A stretch of DNA of 33,059 bases from an uncultured Dehalococcoidia bacterium. Its GTDB lineage: Bacteria > Chloroflexota > Dehalococcoidia > Lucifugimonadales > Lucifugimonadaceae. Under the pieces are notes generated by a model that saw nothing but the letters and a program-made list of their open reading frames with translations, did not search any database and was not told the DNA's origin. Location: assembly GCA_913048295.1 (NCBI GenBank), contig CAJWWK010000025.1, positions 1-33,059 on the forward strand, in the 5' to 3' direction. The position numbers were made by a program, and so were the translations under genes. Of this stretch, positions 1 to 7,787 are shown piece after piece (position 1 is the stretch's first letter; each line of letters begins with the position of its first letter).

Positions 1-2
1 AT

Positions 3-155
3 TACCGGTGGCGACGCGAGTACGGCGGACTCAACCTCGACCAGGCAAAACGGCTTAAGAGACTCGAACAGGGGAACGCACGGCTGAAGCGGACAGTGGC
101 CGATCTCGCCCTGGACAAGCAGATCCTGAAAGAAGCGGCCGAGGGAAACTTCTGA
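3..155 (+). CDS. IS3-family transposase OrfA, C-terminal part (partial at left edge)
   Basis: The frame from base 3 reads YRWRREYGGL, then a leucine-rich segment with LKRLEQGNARLKR and LALDKQILKEAAEGNF, and stops at TGA 153-155. This is the usual C-terminal end of IS3 OrfA: the tail of the helix-turn-helix region followed by a leucine-zipper multimerisation segment. The N-terminal HTH lies outside the window. OrfB overlaps in the -1 frame, as expected for IS3 elements that make the OrfAB transposase by programmed -1 frameshifting. I see no strong A-rich slippery run; only CTGAAAGAAG lies in the overlap. Confidence 0.85.
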   Translation, partial: YRWRREYGGLNLDQAKRLKRLEQGNARLKRTVADLALDKQILKEAAEGNF

Positions 156-1042
156 GCCCTTCCAATCGCCGCAAGTGCGTGGAGCACGTCCAGCGGATAC
201 TGCCCACAGTCTCTGAGCGCAGGGCCTGCAGGGTGATCGATCAACCCCGGGTCGACACAGCGCCGTGTTCTGAAGATCCTGGACGATGAAGAGTCGTTGA
301 CCCGAGACATCGTCATGCTGGCAATACGGTTCGGCAGGTACGGATATCGCCGGATCACTGCACTGCTCGGGGACCAGGGGTGGCAGGTGAACCACAAGAG
401 GGTCGAACGTATCTGGCGACGAGAGGGGCTGAAGGTGCCGAAGAAGCAACCGAAGAGAGGGAGGCTCTGGCTGAATGATGGTTCATGCATCAGGCTGAAA
501 CCGGAGAGAAAAGGTCATGTGTGGGCTTACGACTTCGTGGCCTGCAGGACGGAGGACGGTCGTGCGGTTCGGATGCTTACCGTGATCGATGAATACACCA
601 GGGAGTGCCTGGCGATCAGGACGGCAAGACGGATCAGGTCCGACGATGTGATCCACACCCTGACTGAACTGTTTGTCCTCAATGGTGTTCCCGAGCATAT
701 TCGCTCAGACAACGGCCCGGAGTTCACCGCCAGGGTAGTCCGTCAGTGGCTGGAGCGTGTAGGGGTGAAAACACTCTTCATCGAGCCAGGCAGTCCGTGG
801 GAGAACGGCTACAACGAGAGCTTCAACGGGAAACTCGGGGACGAACTGCTAAACCTGGAGATCTTCTATTCGTTGAAGGAGGTCGAGATACTGACAGAAC
901 AATGGCGAAGGGAGTACAACACGATCCGACCGCACAGCTCACTCGGAATTGCGACCAACTGCAGCCTGGGCATGATCGCCTCGGATACCGGCCGCCAGCA
1001 CCGGAGACAATAAGGTTGAAACAAGCCGTCGGACTAACATAA
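149..1042 (+). pseudogene. IS3-family transposase OrfB (DDE integrase), disrupted by two lesions
   Basis: This is the catalytic half of the transposase. The N-terminal part is in the frame of base 155 (SPSNRRKCVEHV, then VSERRACRVIDQPR); the main body is in the frame of base 252 (STQRRVLKILDDEESLTRDI onward). The family motif QPRSTQR is split, which points to one extra G near 249-251. The body holds the rve-type core with D in WAYDF, D in RSDNGPEF and E in ENGYNESFNGKL. After RPHSSLG the body frame reads unrelated residues, while the expected tail GYRPPAPETI appears in another frame from 983; CTCGGA is repeated at 942-947 and 980-985, consistent with a 38-bp insertion. The body can still be translated from TTG 297 (238 codons), but that product would lack the N-terminus and carry a wrong tail. 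Confidence 0.85.
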
Positions 1043-1045
1043 CGA

Positions 1046-1071
1046 GTGGTACAGGTTATGGGGGCAGGTCA
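1046..1071 (+). repeat. Putative right terminal inverted repeat of the IS3 element
   Basis: The stretch begins TGGTACAGG and ends GGGGGCAGGTCA; it follows the orfB stop closely and finishes in the CA typical of IS3 termini. Without the left end in view the inverted-repeat partner is not visible, so this rests on position and the terminal dinucleotide only. Confidence 0.5.
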
Positions 1072-1109
1072 GGATGAGAGATGTCTAGAAATGTGCACTC
1101 TAGCGCGAA

Positions 1110-1137
1110 CAGGCCTCACCCAATCGAGCGAGGCCTG
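1110..1137 (-). terminator. Inverted repeat downstream of ssrA, candidate terminator
   Basis: CAGGCCTC (1110-1117) and GAGGCCTG (1130-1137) form a perfect 8-bp stem with a 12-nt loop, starting 15 bases beyond the tmRNA 3' end on the minus strand. There is no clean U-run after it, so it is either a weak intrinsic terminator or a 3' processing/stability hairpin. Confidence 0.45.
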
Positions 1138-1151
1138 CTGCTTTGTGTTCT

Positions 1152-1505
1152 TGGTGGAGACGGGGGAGAGTCGAACTCCCCGTCCAGAGAGGGTACCGGG
1201 TTGACTTCTACGAGCGTAGCCGTCGGTGGTTATCTCGTCGCCGCACCCGCCCCGTCGGCGTGGCAAGAGCGGCAACCAGCTAGTGGAGCCTTAGATGTTC
1301 GTCACTAGCGACCCGAACACCGCAGCCTGACATTTCATCTCTCGATCCCAACCCGCCAGGCCGGGGTTGGGTCGAAAGTCACTGCGCTTTAGGCAGCGAG
1401 AGCGAATTCTCGTTCGCCGTTTATTTTTTTGCCGCTTTTTACGTGGTGCACGGCGCCACGGCCCGCGATCGAGCGGATATCTCCCTGTCGAATCCACGCG
1501 TCCCC
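1152..1505 (-). ncRNA. ssrA: Transfer-messenger RNA (tmRNA)
   Basis: tmRNA rescues stalled ribosomes with SmpB and tags the unfinished protein for degradation. On the minus strand the 5' end reads GGGGACGCGTGGATTCGACA, the near-universal bacterial tmRNA start, and the 3' end carries GTTCGACTC (T arm) followed by CGTCTCC and an encoded ACCA. The ends pair as a 7-bp acceptor stem (GGGGACG with CGTCTCC, one G-U). The 354-nt length is normal for a one-piece tmRNA. The reading frame ending at TAA (1389-1391) is preceded by an A-rich stretch and encodes the tag GEREFALAA with a GGC resume codon (1416-1418); the ALAA end is the protease-recognised degron. It lies downstream of smpB on the same strand, so both partners of the pathway are neighbours. 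Confidence 0.96.
1389..1418 (-). other. tmRNA tag-peptide reading frame (GEREFALAA, stop)
   Basis: Nine codons plus TAA inside ssrA read Gly-Glu-Arg-Glu-Phe-Ala-Leu-Ala-Ala. The resume codon GGC follows the sequence AAAAAATAAAC, the usual A-rich context. The hydrophobic ALAA terminus is the standard ClpXP-type degron. The choice of frame is supported by that terminus; the exact resume codon is inferred from homology with other tmRNAs. Confidence 0.85.
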
Positions 1506-1519
1506 AAGTTACAACTTCA

Positions 1520-1525
1520 ATTCTA
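1520..1525 (-). promoter_or_regulatory. Candidate -10 element of the ssrA promoter
   Basis: TAGAAT on the minus strand lies 14 nt upstream of the mature tmRNA 5' end, leaving room for a short leader removed by RNase P. A matching -35 hexamer is not evident, so support is weak. Confidence 0.25.
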
Positions 1526-1812
1526 CAACCGGAGTATTGCAGATACGTGATGATTGTTACGCCGGCAGGGCAGTAGATGATGTTTTGACGTGTAAGTTTG
1601 CCAGAACGGAACTGGGGGAGCAGCGACGAAAATGACTAGCGGGCGATGTTGCAGGCTACAGGGGATATCGGAACTGATGTGGTGCTGGTAGAAGGCCCTC
1701 GCGACCCCAGGTCCCTCCGCACGGGTCGGGGAATCAGGTAATGGGGGTCGGATTGGAGTTGCTTGAATCGGAGTGTTGTTGCGTTTTGGCACAGGTCCTG
1801 CACCCCATTCGA

Positions 1813-1857
1813 CCCTTCGACAAGCTCAGGATGGAAGGCAAGTTCAGAATGACAAGT
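1813..1857. repeat. Dispersed intergenic repeat (CCTTCGACAAGCTCAGG type)
   Basis: CCCTTCGACAAGCTCAGGAT followed by AGTTCAGAATGACAAG matches a short repeat that recurs in intergenic DNA of many bacterial genomes. It lies just downstream of the smpB stop. Only this copy was noticed in the window, so calling it a repeat relies on recognition of the motif. Confidence 0.55.
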
Positions 1858-1913
1858 TTACCGAATGGGTCTTGCGTTGCCGGGTGGGTCTCGTCGTTGA
1901 CGCACCGAAATCC

Positions 1914-2381
1914 CTAGATCTTCGACCGCATTGCGCGGTCGATCTCTCGTTTGGCGTCACGCTCTTTGATCGTGTTTCGCCTGTCGACCTGACGCTTACC
2001 TTTGGCAAGTCCGATCAGCAGTTTTGCCACCCTGTTTTTGATGTAGACCTTTAATGGGACAACAGTGAGCCCGTCGCGGTGCACCTGGTCGTCGAGGTAG
2101 CTGATCTGCTTTTTCTTGAGCAGCAGTTTGCGTGGTCTTACAGGATCGTGCTGGCCATGTTCGCCCGCGGGGGCGTAGGCGGCGATGTTGGCGTTTTCGA
2201 GCCAGGCCTCGCCGTCCTTGATGTAGACGTAGCCTTCGGCGATGTTTATCCGGCCTTCGCGTGCCGACTTTATTTCCGAGCCGAGCAGCACCATTCCCGC
2301 TTCGAACGTTTCGTTAATGAAGTAGTCGTAGCGGGCACGTCGATTTGTGGCGAGGGCGCGTTGTGAATCGGAATCGGCCAT
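1914..2381 (-). CDS. smpB: SsrA-binding protein SmpB
   Basis: SmpB binds the tRNA-like domain of tmRNA, mimics the missing anticodon arm and delivers alanyl-tmRNA to stalled ribosomes. The 155-residue product has the family length. Near the N-terminus it has the conserved run RRARYDYFINETFEAGMVL, then GSEIKSAREGR and GYVYIKDGEAWLENANIA, forming the OB-fold core. The PLKVYIKNRVAKLLIGLAKGK segment follows, and the basic tail (KRQVDRRNTIKERDAKREI) is the part that enters the mRNA channel. The ATG start has little Shine-Dalgarno complementarity but fits the family N-terminus. It is encoded upstream of ssrA on the same strand, about 400 bp away, probably with a separate promoter for the RNA. Confidence 0.95.
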   Translation of the reverse strand: MADSDSQRALATNRRARYDYFINETFEAGMVLLGSEIKSAREGRINIAEGYVYIKDGEAWLENANIAAYAPAGEHGQHDPVRPRKLLLKKKQISYLDDQVHRDGLTVVPLKVYIKNRVAKLLIGLAKGKRQVDRRNTIKERDAKREIDRAMRSKI

Positions 2382-2544
2382 ATTTCAAGTTTAGTTGTGT
2401 TTTGCGTTCGACGTGCAAGGTGAAGCTGGTCGCGGTTATGCCAAGCCGCGGGTAGGTTGGGGCAGTTGCCGGGGTTCCCGAGATTGAATTCAGGCGAGGG
2501 TCGGTGGTTCCATCCCTGAATGCCGCGACTCACACTCCCACCCA

Positions 2545-2575
2545 CACCCTAAACCCTCTCCCTGCAAGGGAGAGG
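2545..2575. repeat. CCCTAAACCCTCTCCC-type hairpin repeat at the 3' end of ctpA
   Basis: CCTCTCCCT (2555-2563), loop GCA, AGGGAGAGG (2567-2575) form a perfect 9-bp stem, preceded by ACCCTAAACC. The hairpin begins 9 bases beyond the ctpA stop. Related copies are at 7788-7822 and 32260-32291. It may act as a transcript end or 3' stabiliser; there is no U-tract. Confidence 0.65.
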
Positions 2576-2583
2576 AGATCGCG

Positions 2584-3912
2584 TCACCCGTGGCTGCTGG
2601 CCAGCGTTGCGATCTGGAAGTCGAGCTGCTTTACCGCCGCTTCGATCTGCGGGTCGCCGCCTTCGCTGGTCTGCGGGTTGATACCGACCGCATCGAGATC
2701 GAACTCAATGACAACATCGGGATCAATCCCGATCTCCTCGATCAGCCGACCGTTTGGCGTGAACCACCGGCCGATGGTCAGGTAGACGCCACCACCGTTA
2801 GAGAGGCCACGGAGCAGGTTTACGCTCCCTTTGCCGAAGGTGTTGGTGCCGATCACGACCGTGCGCCCGTGGTCCTGGAGCGCCCCAGTCAGCACCTCGG
2901 ATCCACTCGCCGAGAAGTTGTCGACGAGGGTCACCAGCGGAATTTCGGGGAACTTTCCACCCTTTTTCACGACCCAGTCCTGGCGACTGCCACGTGAATT
3001 GACCTCGTAGGTCACGAGTCCTTCGGTCAGGAATTCGGAAGCGACATCGACAGTTGCCGTGAGCAGACCGCCCGGATTTCCCCTGAGATCAAGAATGATC
3101 CCTGTGGCGCCATCGTCGATCAACTCCTGCACACCCTGTCGGACCTCGCGCGCCGTCTCGGCGGTGAACTGCGAGATTCGTATGCGGCCATAAGTAGTAT
3201 CGGACACCTGTCGAATGATGACGCTCGTCTGTTCGATCGTGCCGCGAATTATTGTTATGTCAACTGGATCCAGACTTCCAACGTGTTCAACGGTCAGGAC
3301 TACCGGGGTGCCGTTTTCGCCCCTGATCTTGTTGACAGCCTCGAGCACGCTCCAGCCGGTGGCGTCCTCGCCGTCTACAGCGAGGATGCGGTCTCCGGCC
3401 TTGATCCCTGCCTTTTCGGCCGGCGTGTTCGGCAGCGGTCGGGTGATGATCACACCTTTACGGTCGGGAGCGGCCTCGACCTGGGCACCAATACCGCCAA
3501 ACTTACCCTGGAATCCGGCCTGGTCGATCTGGAACGTTTTTGGCGAGATGTAGGACGTGTAACGGTCTTCGAGAGCGTCCAGCATGCCGATGACGGCGGC
3601 CTCGGCCAGCACATCGGGGTCGATTTTTTCCCTCGCGACGTACTCTCTGACCAGTATTGAGTAGGCTTCCCAGACGATTTGGAGGCCGTCAGGGACCTCT
3701 GCAGGCTGGTCGGCGATAGGTAGCGGCGTTGCGGTGGCCACAGAGCCGCCTGAGAGGACGACCGGACCCTCGTTCCGAGAAGCCGGGCCGTCACCTTCGT
3801 TGCTGCTGCAGCCCATGGCAATCAGCATCACGGCTAACGCGATTGGGAGCACTGAAAGAATTTTGAGCGAGCCCGCGGGTTTGAGCGAGCCGAAGCGGGA
3901 AATAAATTTCAT
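2584..3912 (-). CDS. ctpA: Carboxy-terminal processing protease, S41 family, probable lipoprotein
   Basis: This is a serine protease that cleaves proteins at or near their C-termini outside the cytoplasm. I use ATG 3912 (MKFISRF); the frame stays open to 4011, but that extension would bury the signal. Residues 16-35 form a hydrophobic signal ending AMGC, a plausible lipobox with C35 lipidated. A low-complexity linker follows, then a PDZ domain (about 135-210, GKFGGIGAQV and AGIKAGDRILAVDG). The peptidase core has LDLRGNPGG (275-283), the serine motif NFSASGSE (332-339) and the lysine in FGKGSVN (K361), the Ser-Lys dyad of the family. The 442-residue length is typical. It is followed by a hairpin repeat, and 295 bp separate it from hflX upstream. 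Confidence 0.93.
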   Translation of the reverse strand: MKFISRFGSLKPAGSLKILSVLPIALAVMLIAMGCSSNEGDGPASRNEGPVVLSGGSVATATPLPIADQPAEVPDGLQIVWEAYSILVREYVAREKIDPDVLAEAAVIGMLDALEDRYTSYISPKTFQIDQAGFQGKFGGIGAQVEAAPDRKGVIITRPLPNTPAEKAGIKAGDRILAVDGEDATGWSVLEAVNKIRGENGTPVVLTVEHVGSLDPVDITIIRGTIEQTSVIIRQVSDTTYGRIRISQFTAETAREVRQGVQELIDDGATGIILDLRGNPGGLLTATVDVASEFLTEGLVTYEVNSRGSRQDWVVKKGGKFPEIPLVTLVDNFSASGSEVLTGALQDHGRTVVIGTNTFGKGSVNLLRGLSNGGGVYLTIGRWFTPNGRLIEEIGIDPDVVIEFDLDAVGINPQTSEGGDPQIEAAVKQLDFQIATLASSHG

Positions 3913-4207
3913 TTTGGAGTGGATGACCGGGATGGGGTTTCGCGCAGGTACGCAAAAGCATGACGGGCGCGAAGAAAAAATCCTCCTATTCAGCATACGC
4001 CCACGATGCAATTACCGATGTGTGGACGCACACAAATTTGGCTGACAGGGAAGCGCGCCCCCGCGTGGGGGGGGGGAGTACTGATAAATATCACTTCCTA
4101 CTTTACATAACAAGGATAGTGCGGCGTAGTGACACTTACTTCTACCCCGTCTCCGGTCTCTCTCTGACACCGGTTCCGGTACCGCCGCAGCGAGGTTGAC
4201 TTCCGTA
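3913..4207. other. Intergenic region with a C5/G10 tract between hflX and ctpA
   Basis: No gene is seen. The most distinctive element is CCCCC-GCGT followed by a run of ten G (4058-4076), which can fold as a GC hairpin and could help to end the hflX transcript, although no U-run follows on the minus strand. The rest is more AT-rich and presumably holds the ctpA promoter, which I could not define. Confidence 0.5.
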
Positions 4208-5398
4208 TCAGCGGATGGCGTTGACCGCTGCTTTCTGGTCATCACTTTCCACAAGCTGATCGACCGGAGAAATCACGACGTCGATGGCGTTACGCAGATC
4301 GACGATGCCCCAGTTTTTCGTCGCGGAGGTGGTGACCACCCGCCGGTAGCCCGAGATGTCGATCTGGCCCAGCACATCAAGCGTCAGTGGTTCCTCGGGG
4401 CCTTCGACCACGAGGTCGAGTTTGTTCAATACAAGAATCCGGGGCGTATCGCCGATCCCCATATCTGAAAGCTGATCGGACACGACCTGAGCCTGTTCCG
4501 CTGCGTAAGGGCTTGAAATGTCAATGATCTGCACCAGAAGATCAGCTTCCAGGGCCTCTTCCAGCGTCGCCGTGAAGGCCTGGACAAGAACCGGCGGCAA
4601 CTTGTGAACAAATCCCACGGTATCGCTGATCGTTGCTCCGGTCCCGGAAGGCAGGTAAAGGCGCCGTGTAGTCGTGTCGAGTGTTGAAAACAGCTGGTTT
4701 CGCTCGATGACCTTGGACGAAGTTATCTTGTTAAATACCGCCGATTTGCCAGCATTCGTGTACCCGACCAGACAGATGATCGTGGTCTCGCCCCCGGTCC
4801 GCTGCTGCCGTTGCTGACCGCGTTGCGAGCGGACCTGCCCAAGCTCTTTTTTCACCTGAGATAGCTTCCGGCGGACCAGTCGACGGTCGGTTTCGATCTG
4901 TGTTTCACCCGGTCCTCTTGTGCCCACTCCACCGCCGAGCCGTTCGAGGTGAGACCACTGGCCGGCAAGGCGTGGCAACAGGTACTCAGTCTGTGCGAGT
5001 TCGATCTGCAGGCGACCTTCGCGAGACCTGGCACGCTGAGCGAACACGTCGAGAATCAGCACAGTCCGGTCGATGACCTTGATTTCGAGTTTGTCCTCGA
5101 GGGTTTTCTGCTGACTCGGGGTGAGTTCGTCGTCGAAGATTGCGGTATCGACGTGCTCCCGCTTGATGACCAGTTGAAGCTCGTCCATCTTGCCTTTTCC
5201 AACATACGTTGGCGACGGCGTGTTCATCGACTGTGTGAGCAGTGCGACCGGGTTCGCCCCGGCAGCACGCGCCAACTCGGCGAGCTCGGCTAGTGAATCT
5301 TCGAGCCTCCAGTAATCTGCCTGCGATCGCACTTTCACGCCAACAAGCACTGCCCGTTCGCGGAAAGGTCCGGTTGAATATGTGCTTTTCTTGGGCAT
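4208..5398 (-). CDS. hflX: GTPase HflX (ribosome-associated)
   Basis: HflX is a GTPase that binds the 50S subunit and helps to split or rescue ribosomes under stress. The N-terminal HflX domain includes PSPTYVGKGKMDEL (61-74), FDDELTPSQQKTLE and the glycine-rich RLGGGVGTRGPGETQIETDR (153-172), a family signature. A basic coiled linker (173-203) leads to the G domain: G1 GYTNAGKS (212-219), G2 TTTR (242-245), G3 DTVGF (259-263) and G4 NKLD (325-328). The 396 residues match the usual length. It starts 32 bp after dapL ends, so it is probably the last gene of the miaA-dapF-dapL-hflX run. No clear ribosome-binding site precedes the ATG. Confidence 0.95.
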   Translation of the reverse strand: MPKKSTYSTGPFRERAVLVGVKVRSQADYWRLEDSLAELAELARAAGANPVALLTQSMNTPSPTYVGKGKMDELQLVIKREHVDTAIFDDELTPSQQKTLEDKLEIKVIDRTVLILDVFAQRARSREGRLQIELAQTEYLLPRLAGQWSHLERLGGGVGTRGPGETQIETDRRLVRRKLSQVKKELGQVRSQRGQQRQQRTGGETTIICLVGYTNAGKSAVFNKITSSKVIERNQLFSTLDTTTRRLYLPSGTGATISDTVGFVHKLPPVLVQAFTATLEEALEADLLVQIIDISSPYAAEQAQVVSDQLSDMGIGDTPRILVLNKLDLVVEGPEEPLTLDVLGQIDISGYRRVVTTSATKNWGIVDLRNAIDVVISPVDQLVESDDQKAAVNAIR

Positions 5399-5430
5399 TA
5401 TTTGGGGGATCGGAAACTCTGAACTTCTCG

Positions 5431-6606
5431 TTACGCCAGCTGGGATTCGATGCTCAGACTGGACAACCTCCGCAAACCCTCGTCGATCTGATCGTCGGGG
5501 ATTGTTAGCGAGAGCCGAATATATCCCTCTCCTCCCGGTCCATAGCCGTTGCCGGGTGTCACGACCACGTCTGCCTCATCAAGTAGCCTCTGCGCGAACT
5601 CTGCGGATGTGTATCCAACCGGAACGGGAGTCCAAATGTAGAGGCCGCCCTTTGGGGCCACAGTGGGAACACCGATCTCGTTCAACACTGAGACTACCTT
5701 GTCCCGGCGCTTACGATATACCTCGTTGTTGTTATCGAGCCATTCTGCGGGCAGGTCCATTGCGGCGATGCCCATTTCCTGGTTCGCCTGCGTAAGGCCT
5801 GAATCGATATTCGACTTTACCCGCATCAGTGCGTTGACCATTTCTGAGTTGCCGACTGCCATTCCCACCCGCCAGCCTGTCATGTTCGCAGTTTTCGACA
5901 GTGAGTGAAATTCCATCGCGATGTCCATTGCGCCATCGGCCTGCAGCACGCTCGGGGCAACATGGCCGTCGTAGGTCACTTCTGTGTATGCCGCGTCATG
6001 GAGCAACGCTATGTCGAACCCTTTGCAGAAGCGGACGGCCTCGTCGAAGAAACTTACTGACGCGATTCCACCGGTCGGGTTGTTTGGATAGTTGATCCAG
6101 AGTGTTTTGGCCTTTTTCGCGACATCCGTAGGAATGTCGGAGAAATCGACGAGGTAGCCGTTTTCCTCTTTCAACGTCACTAAGTGAGTAGTTCCCCCGG
6201 CAAACATCGTGCCGATTTCGTACACGGGGTAGGCAGGAGTCGGGCTAATCGAAATATCGCCGGGATCGATGAAACACAGGGCAGCATGCGCAATGCCCTC
6301 TTTCGCTCCGATCAGGTTTATAACTTCGGTCGCAGGGTCCAGGCTTACACCGAAACGCCGGGCGTAAAAATCGGCAACAGCTGAACGAAACTCGGGTAGT
6401 CCCTCGCTCTCAGGATATCTGTGATTCGCGGGTTTCCGCGCGCCTTCGGTCAGTGCATCCAACACCGGCTCGGGCGTCTGCATATCGGGATCACCGATTC
6501 CGAACGAAATAACATCGATGCCCTGCTCCTTCTTCGCAGCGATGGCCCGTGAAATGCCAACAAACAGATACGGAGGAAGGCTTTCGACACGTTCAGCAAA
6601 TTTCAT
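5431..6606 (-). CDS. dapL: LL-diaminopimelate aminotransferase (class I/II PLP aminotransferase)
   Basis: The predicted reaction converts tetrahydrodipicolinate and glutamate directly to LL-diaminopimelate, bypassing the succinyl/acetyl route. The 391-residue protein has the fold-type I aminotransferase hallmarks: SFGIGDPD near the N-terminus, YPESEGLPEFR (64-74), WINYPNNPTGG (170-180), HDAAYTEV (203-210), the PLP lysine in SLSKTANMTGWR (K238), and the late RLSLT arginine region. DapL is preferred over a generic aspartate aminotransferase because the gene is next to dapF (108 bp) and the N-terminus (ERVESLPPYLF) fits this subgroup. Substrate specificity is an inference; a broad aminotransferase is the alternative. 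Confidence 0.83.
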   Translation of the reverse strand: MKFAERVESLPPYLFVGISRAIAAKKEQGIDVISFGIGDPDMQTPEPVLDALTEGARKPANHRYPESEGLPEFRSAVADFYARRFGVSLDPATEVINLIGAKEGIAHAALCFIDPGDISISPTPAYPVYEIGTMFAGGTTHLVTLKEENGYLVDFSDIPTDVAKKAKTLWINYPNNPTGGIASVSFFDEAVRFCKGFDIALLHDAAYTEVTYDGHVAPSVLQADGAMDIAMEFHSLSKTANMTGWRVGMAVGNSEMVNALMRVKSNIDSGLTQANQEMGIAAMDLPAEWLDNNNEVYRKRRDKVVSVLNEIGVPTVAPKGGLYIWTPVPVGYTSAEFAQRLLDEADVVVTPGNGYGPGGEGYIRLSLTIPDDQIDEGLRRLSSLSIESQLA

Positions 6607-6714
6607 TTGTTTGTCCGTATTGCTTGTGGTTCTGGTGTTCGACAGATGTCAGGGAAAATCAATCGTAATCGACTTTCGACCATGGATTAGTCTCGCAGAC
6701 GAGCCGTTGGGGCC

Positions 6715-7569
6715 TTAGTCGGGCCAAACACCGGTGAAAACCTCAACTGCGGGCCCTTCGAGGAACGCCTCCCCTGATTCGTCCCAGGAGATTCTCAGCA
6801 CTCCGCCGTCGACGACCACATCTACCACATCGTCGACCAGACCATGACTCCGCGCCGCGGTCGCCGCTGCGGTGCTCCCCGTTCCCGACGACAGCGTTTC
6901 GCCCGCGCCACGTTCGAATATGCGCGCACGAATCCTTGACCGATCGAGGACGTTCACGATCTCGAAGTTGATCCGGTTCGGGAACAGTTTGTGGCTTTGG
7001 ACGTGGGGGCCGATCTCGACAAGCGGAAAGTCTTCTACCGGGTCGTCCATGATTACGACCGCGTGCGGATTACCGACCGCCAGGCAAGTGACATTGAGTT
7101 CGCGTCCGCCGACCTGAATCGCGTAGTTTTTGACGATGCTGAGCTCACCTGCTTGCGTCGTATCAACGGGGATCTCGGCAGGTACGAATGTAGGGATGCC
7201 CATGGCGACTTTTGCGGCGACCATACTTTCTCCTTCCATAGTTGGCCAGACGGTGCGGATGCCGCCGCCTGTCTCGACGCTCAGAGCATTTCCTTCAGAC
7301 AGCGCGATTTTTCGGTCGATGACGAACTTGGAGAAGAGCCTTATCCCGTTGCCGCTCATCTCGGCCTCCGACCCGTCAGGGTTGTAGACCCGCATACGGA
7401 TTTGGGCCGTTTCAGAGTCCTGGACCAGAACGATACCGTCAGAACCGACGCCGAACGCCAGGCGGCTCATTTCTACTGATAACGCACCCCAGTCGCGGTC
7501 GATGCCCCGTCCGTCAATGGCTATGTAGTCATTACCTGTGCCGTGCAGTTTTGCGAACTCTAAGGCCAT
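6715..7569 (-). CDS. dapF: Diaminopimelate epimerase homologue with Ser at both catalytic Cys positions
   Basis: DapF interconverts LL- and meso-diaminopimelate for lysine and, where present, cell-wall synthesis. The 284-residue protein has the two-lobed DapF layout: FAKLHGTGNDYI (5-16), VGSDGIVLV, VYNPDGSEAEMSGNG (61-75), VGNPHAVV (165-172), FERGAGETLSSGTGS (218-232). Well-studied epimerases use a Cys in MCGNG and another in ACGTG; here these positions are S72 (AGC) and S228 (TCG), and the only Cys is C162. The protein otherwise looks intact and under constraint. AAGGA lies close before the ATG. It is between miaA and dapL on the same strand, supporting a DAP role. Confidence 0.87.
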   Translation of the reverse strand: MALEFAKLHGTGNDYIAIDGRGIDRDWGALSVEMSRLAFGVGSDGIVLVQDSETAQIRMRVYNPDGSEAEMSGNGIRLFSKFVIDRKIALSEGNALSVETGGGIRTVWPTMEGESMVAAKVAMGIPTFVPAEIPVDTTQAGELSIVKNYAIQVGGRELNVTCLAVGNPHAVVIMDDPVEDFPLVEIGPHVQSHKLFPNRINFEIVNVLDRSRIRARIFERGAGETLSSGTGSTAAATAARSHGLVDDVVDVVVDGGVLRISWDESGEAFLEGPAVEVFTGVWPD

Positions 7570-7787
7570 TGGTTCCTTATTCTTCCGGGGAATTGTTCTG
7601 GAAATTCGATCAGACGTATAAATGATTCTATGGATGAACCCGGCAAACTGCGAATGTTTGGTCGAGCGGCTGTTTTGGCGTTGTGTATTGTCTACTTAGT
7701 TCTGGTTCGAGAGAAAATATTTAGGCAGATAGCGTTCGTGACAAGAAGCATTTTCTCGGCTGTTTACACGATTCGGACGCGGCCATT

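Larger units (their letters stand above)
1..1071 (+). mobile_element. IS3-family insertion sequence, right portion, decayed
   Basis: The left edge cuts into an IS3-family element of the kind with two overlapping frames: the end of orfA, then orfB with the DDE integrase core. The right boundary is placed at the CA dinucleotide at 1070-1071, because IS3 elements end in CA and the preceding stretch (about 1046-1071, TGGTACAGG...GGGGGCAGGTCA) looks like a terminal inverted repeat. The left terminus and its matching repeat lie outside the window, so the boundary and any target duplication cannot be confirmed here. Two disabling lesions in orfB suggest that the copy no longer makes transposase on its own. 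It sits about 80 bp from the 3' end of the tmRNA gene. Confidence 0.85.
1506..1913. other. 408-bp intergenic region between ssrA and smpB
   Basis: No gene is recognised; the open frames here are short and lack family resemblance. On the minus strand, 14 bases before the tmRNA 5' end, TAGAAT (1520-1525) could be the -10 element of an ssrA promoter, but no convincing -35 was found. The part nearest smpB holds a dispersed-type repeat (1813-1857). Confidence 0.6.

Noticed and set aside
3913-4011. Upstream N-terminal extension of the S41 protease
   Set aside because: The added 33 residues would precede the signal peptide and destroy the lipoprotein signal geometry.
4058-4076. C5-GCGT-G10 tract as a phase-variable switch
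   Set aside because: It lies beyond the 3' end of hflX and not clearly within a promoter spacer or coding region; a simple GC hairpin or homopolymer is sufficient.
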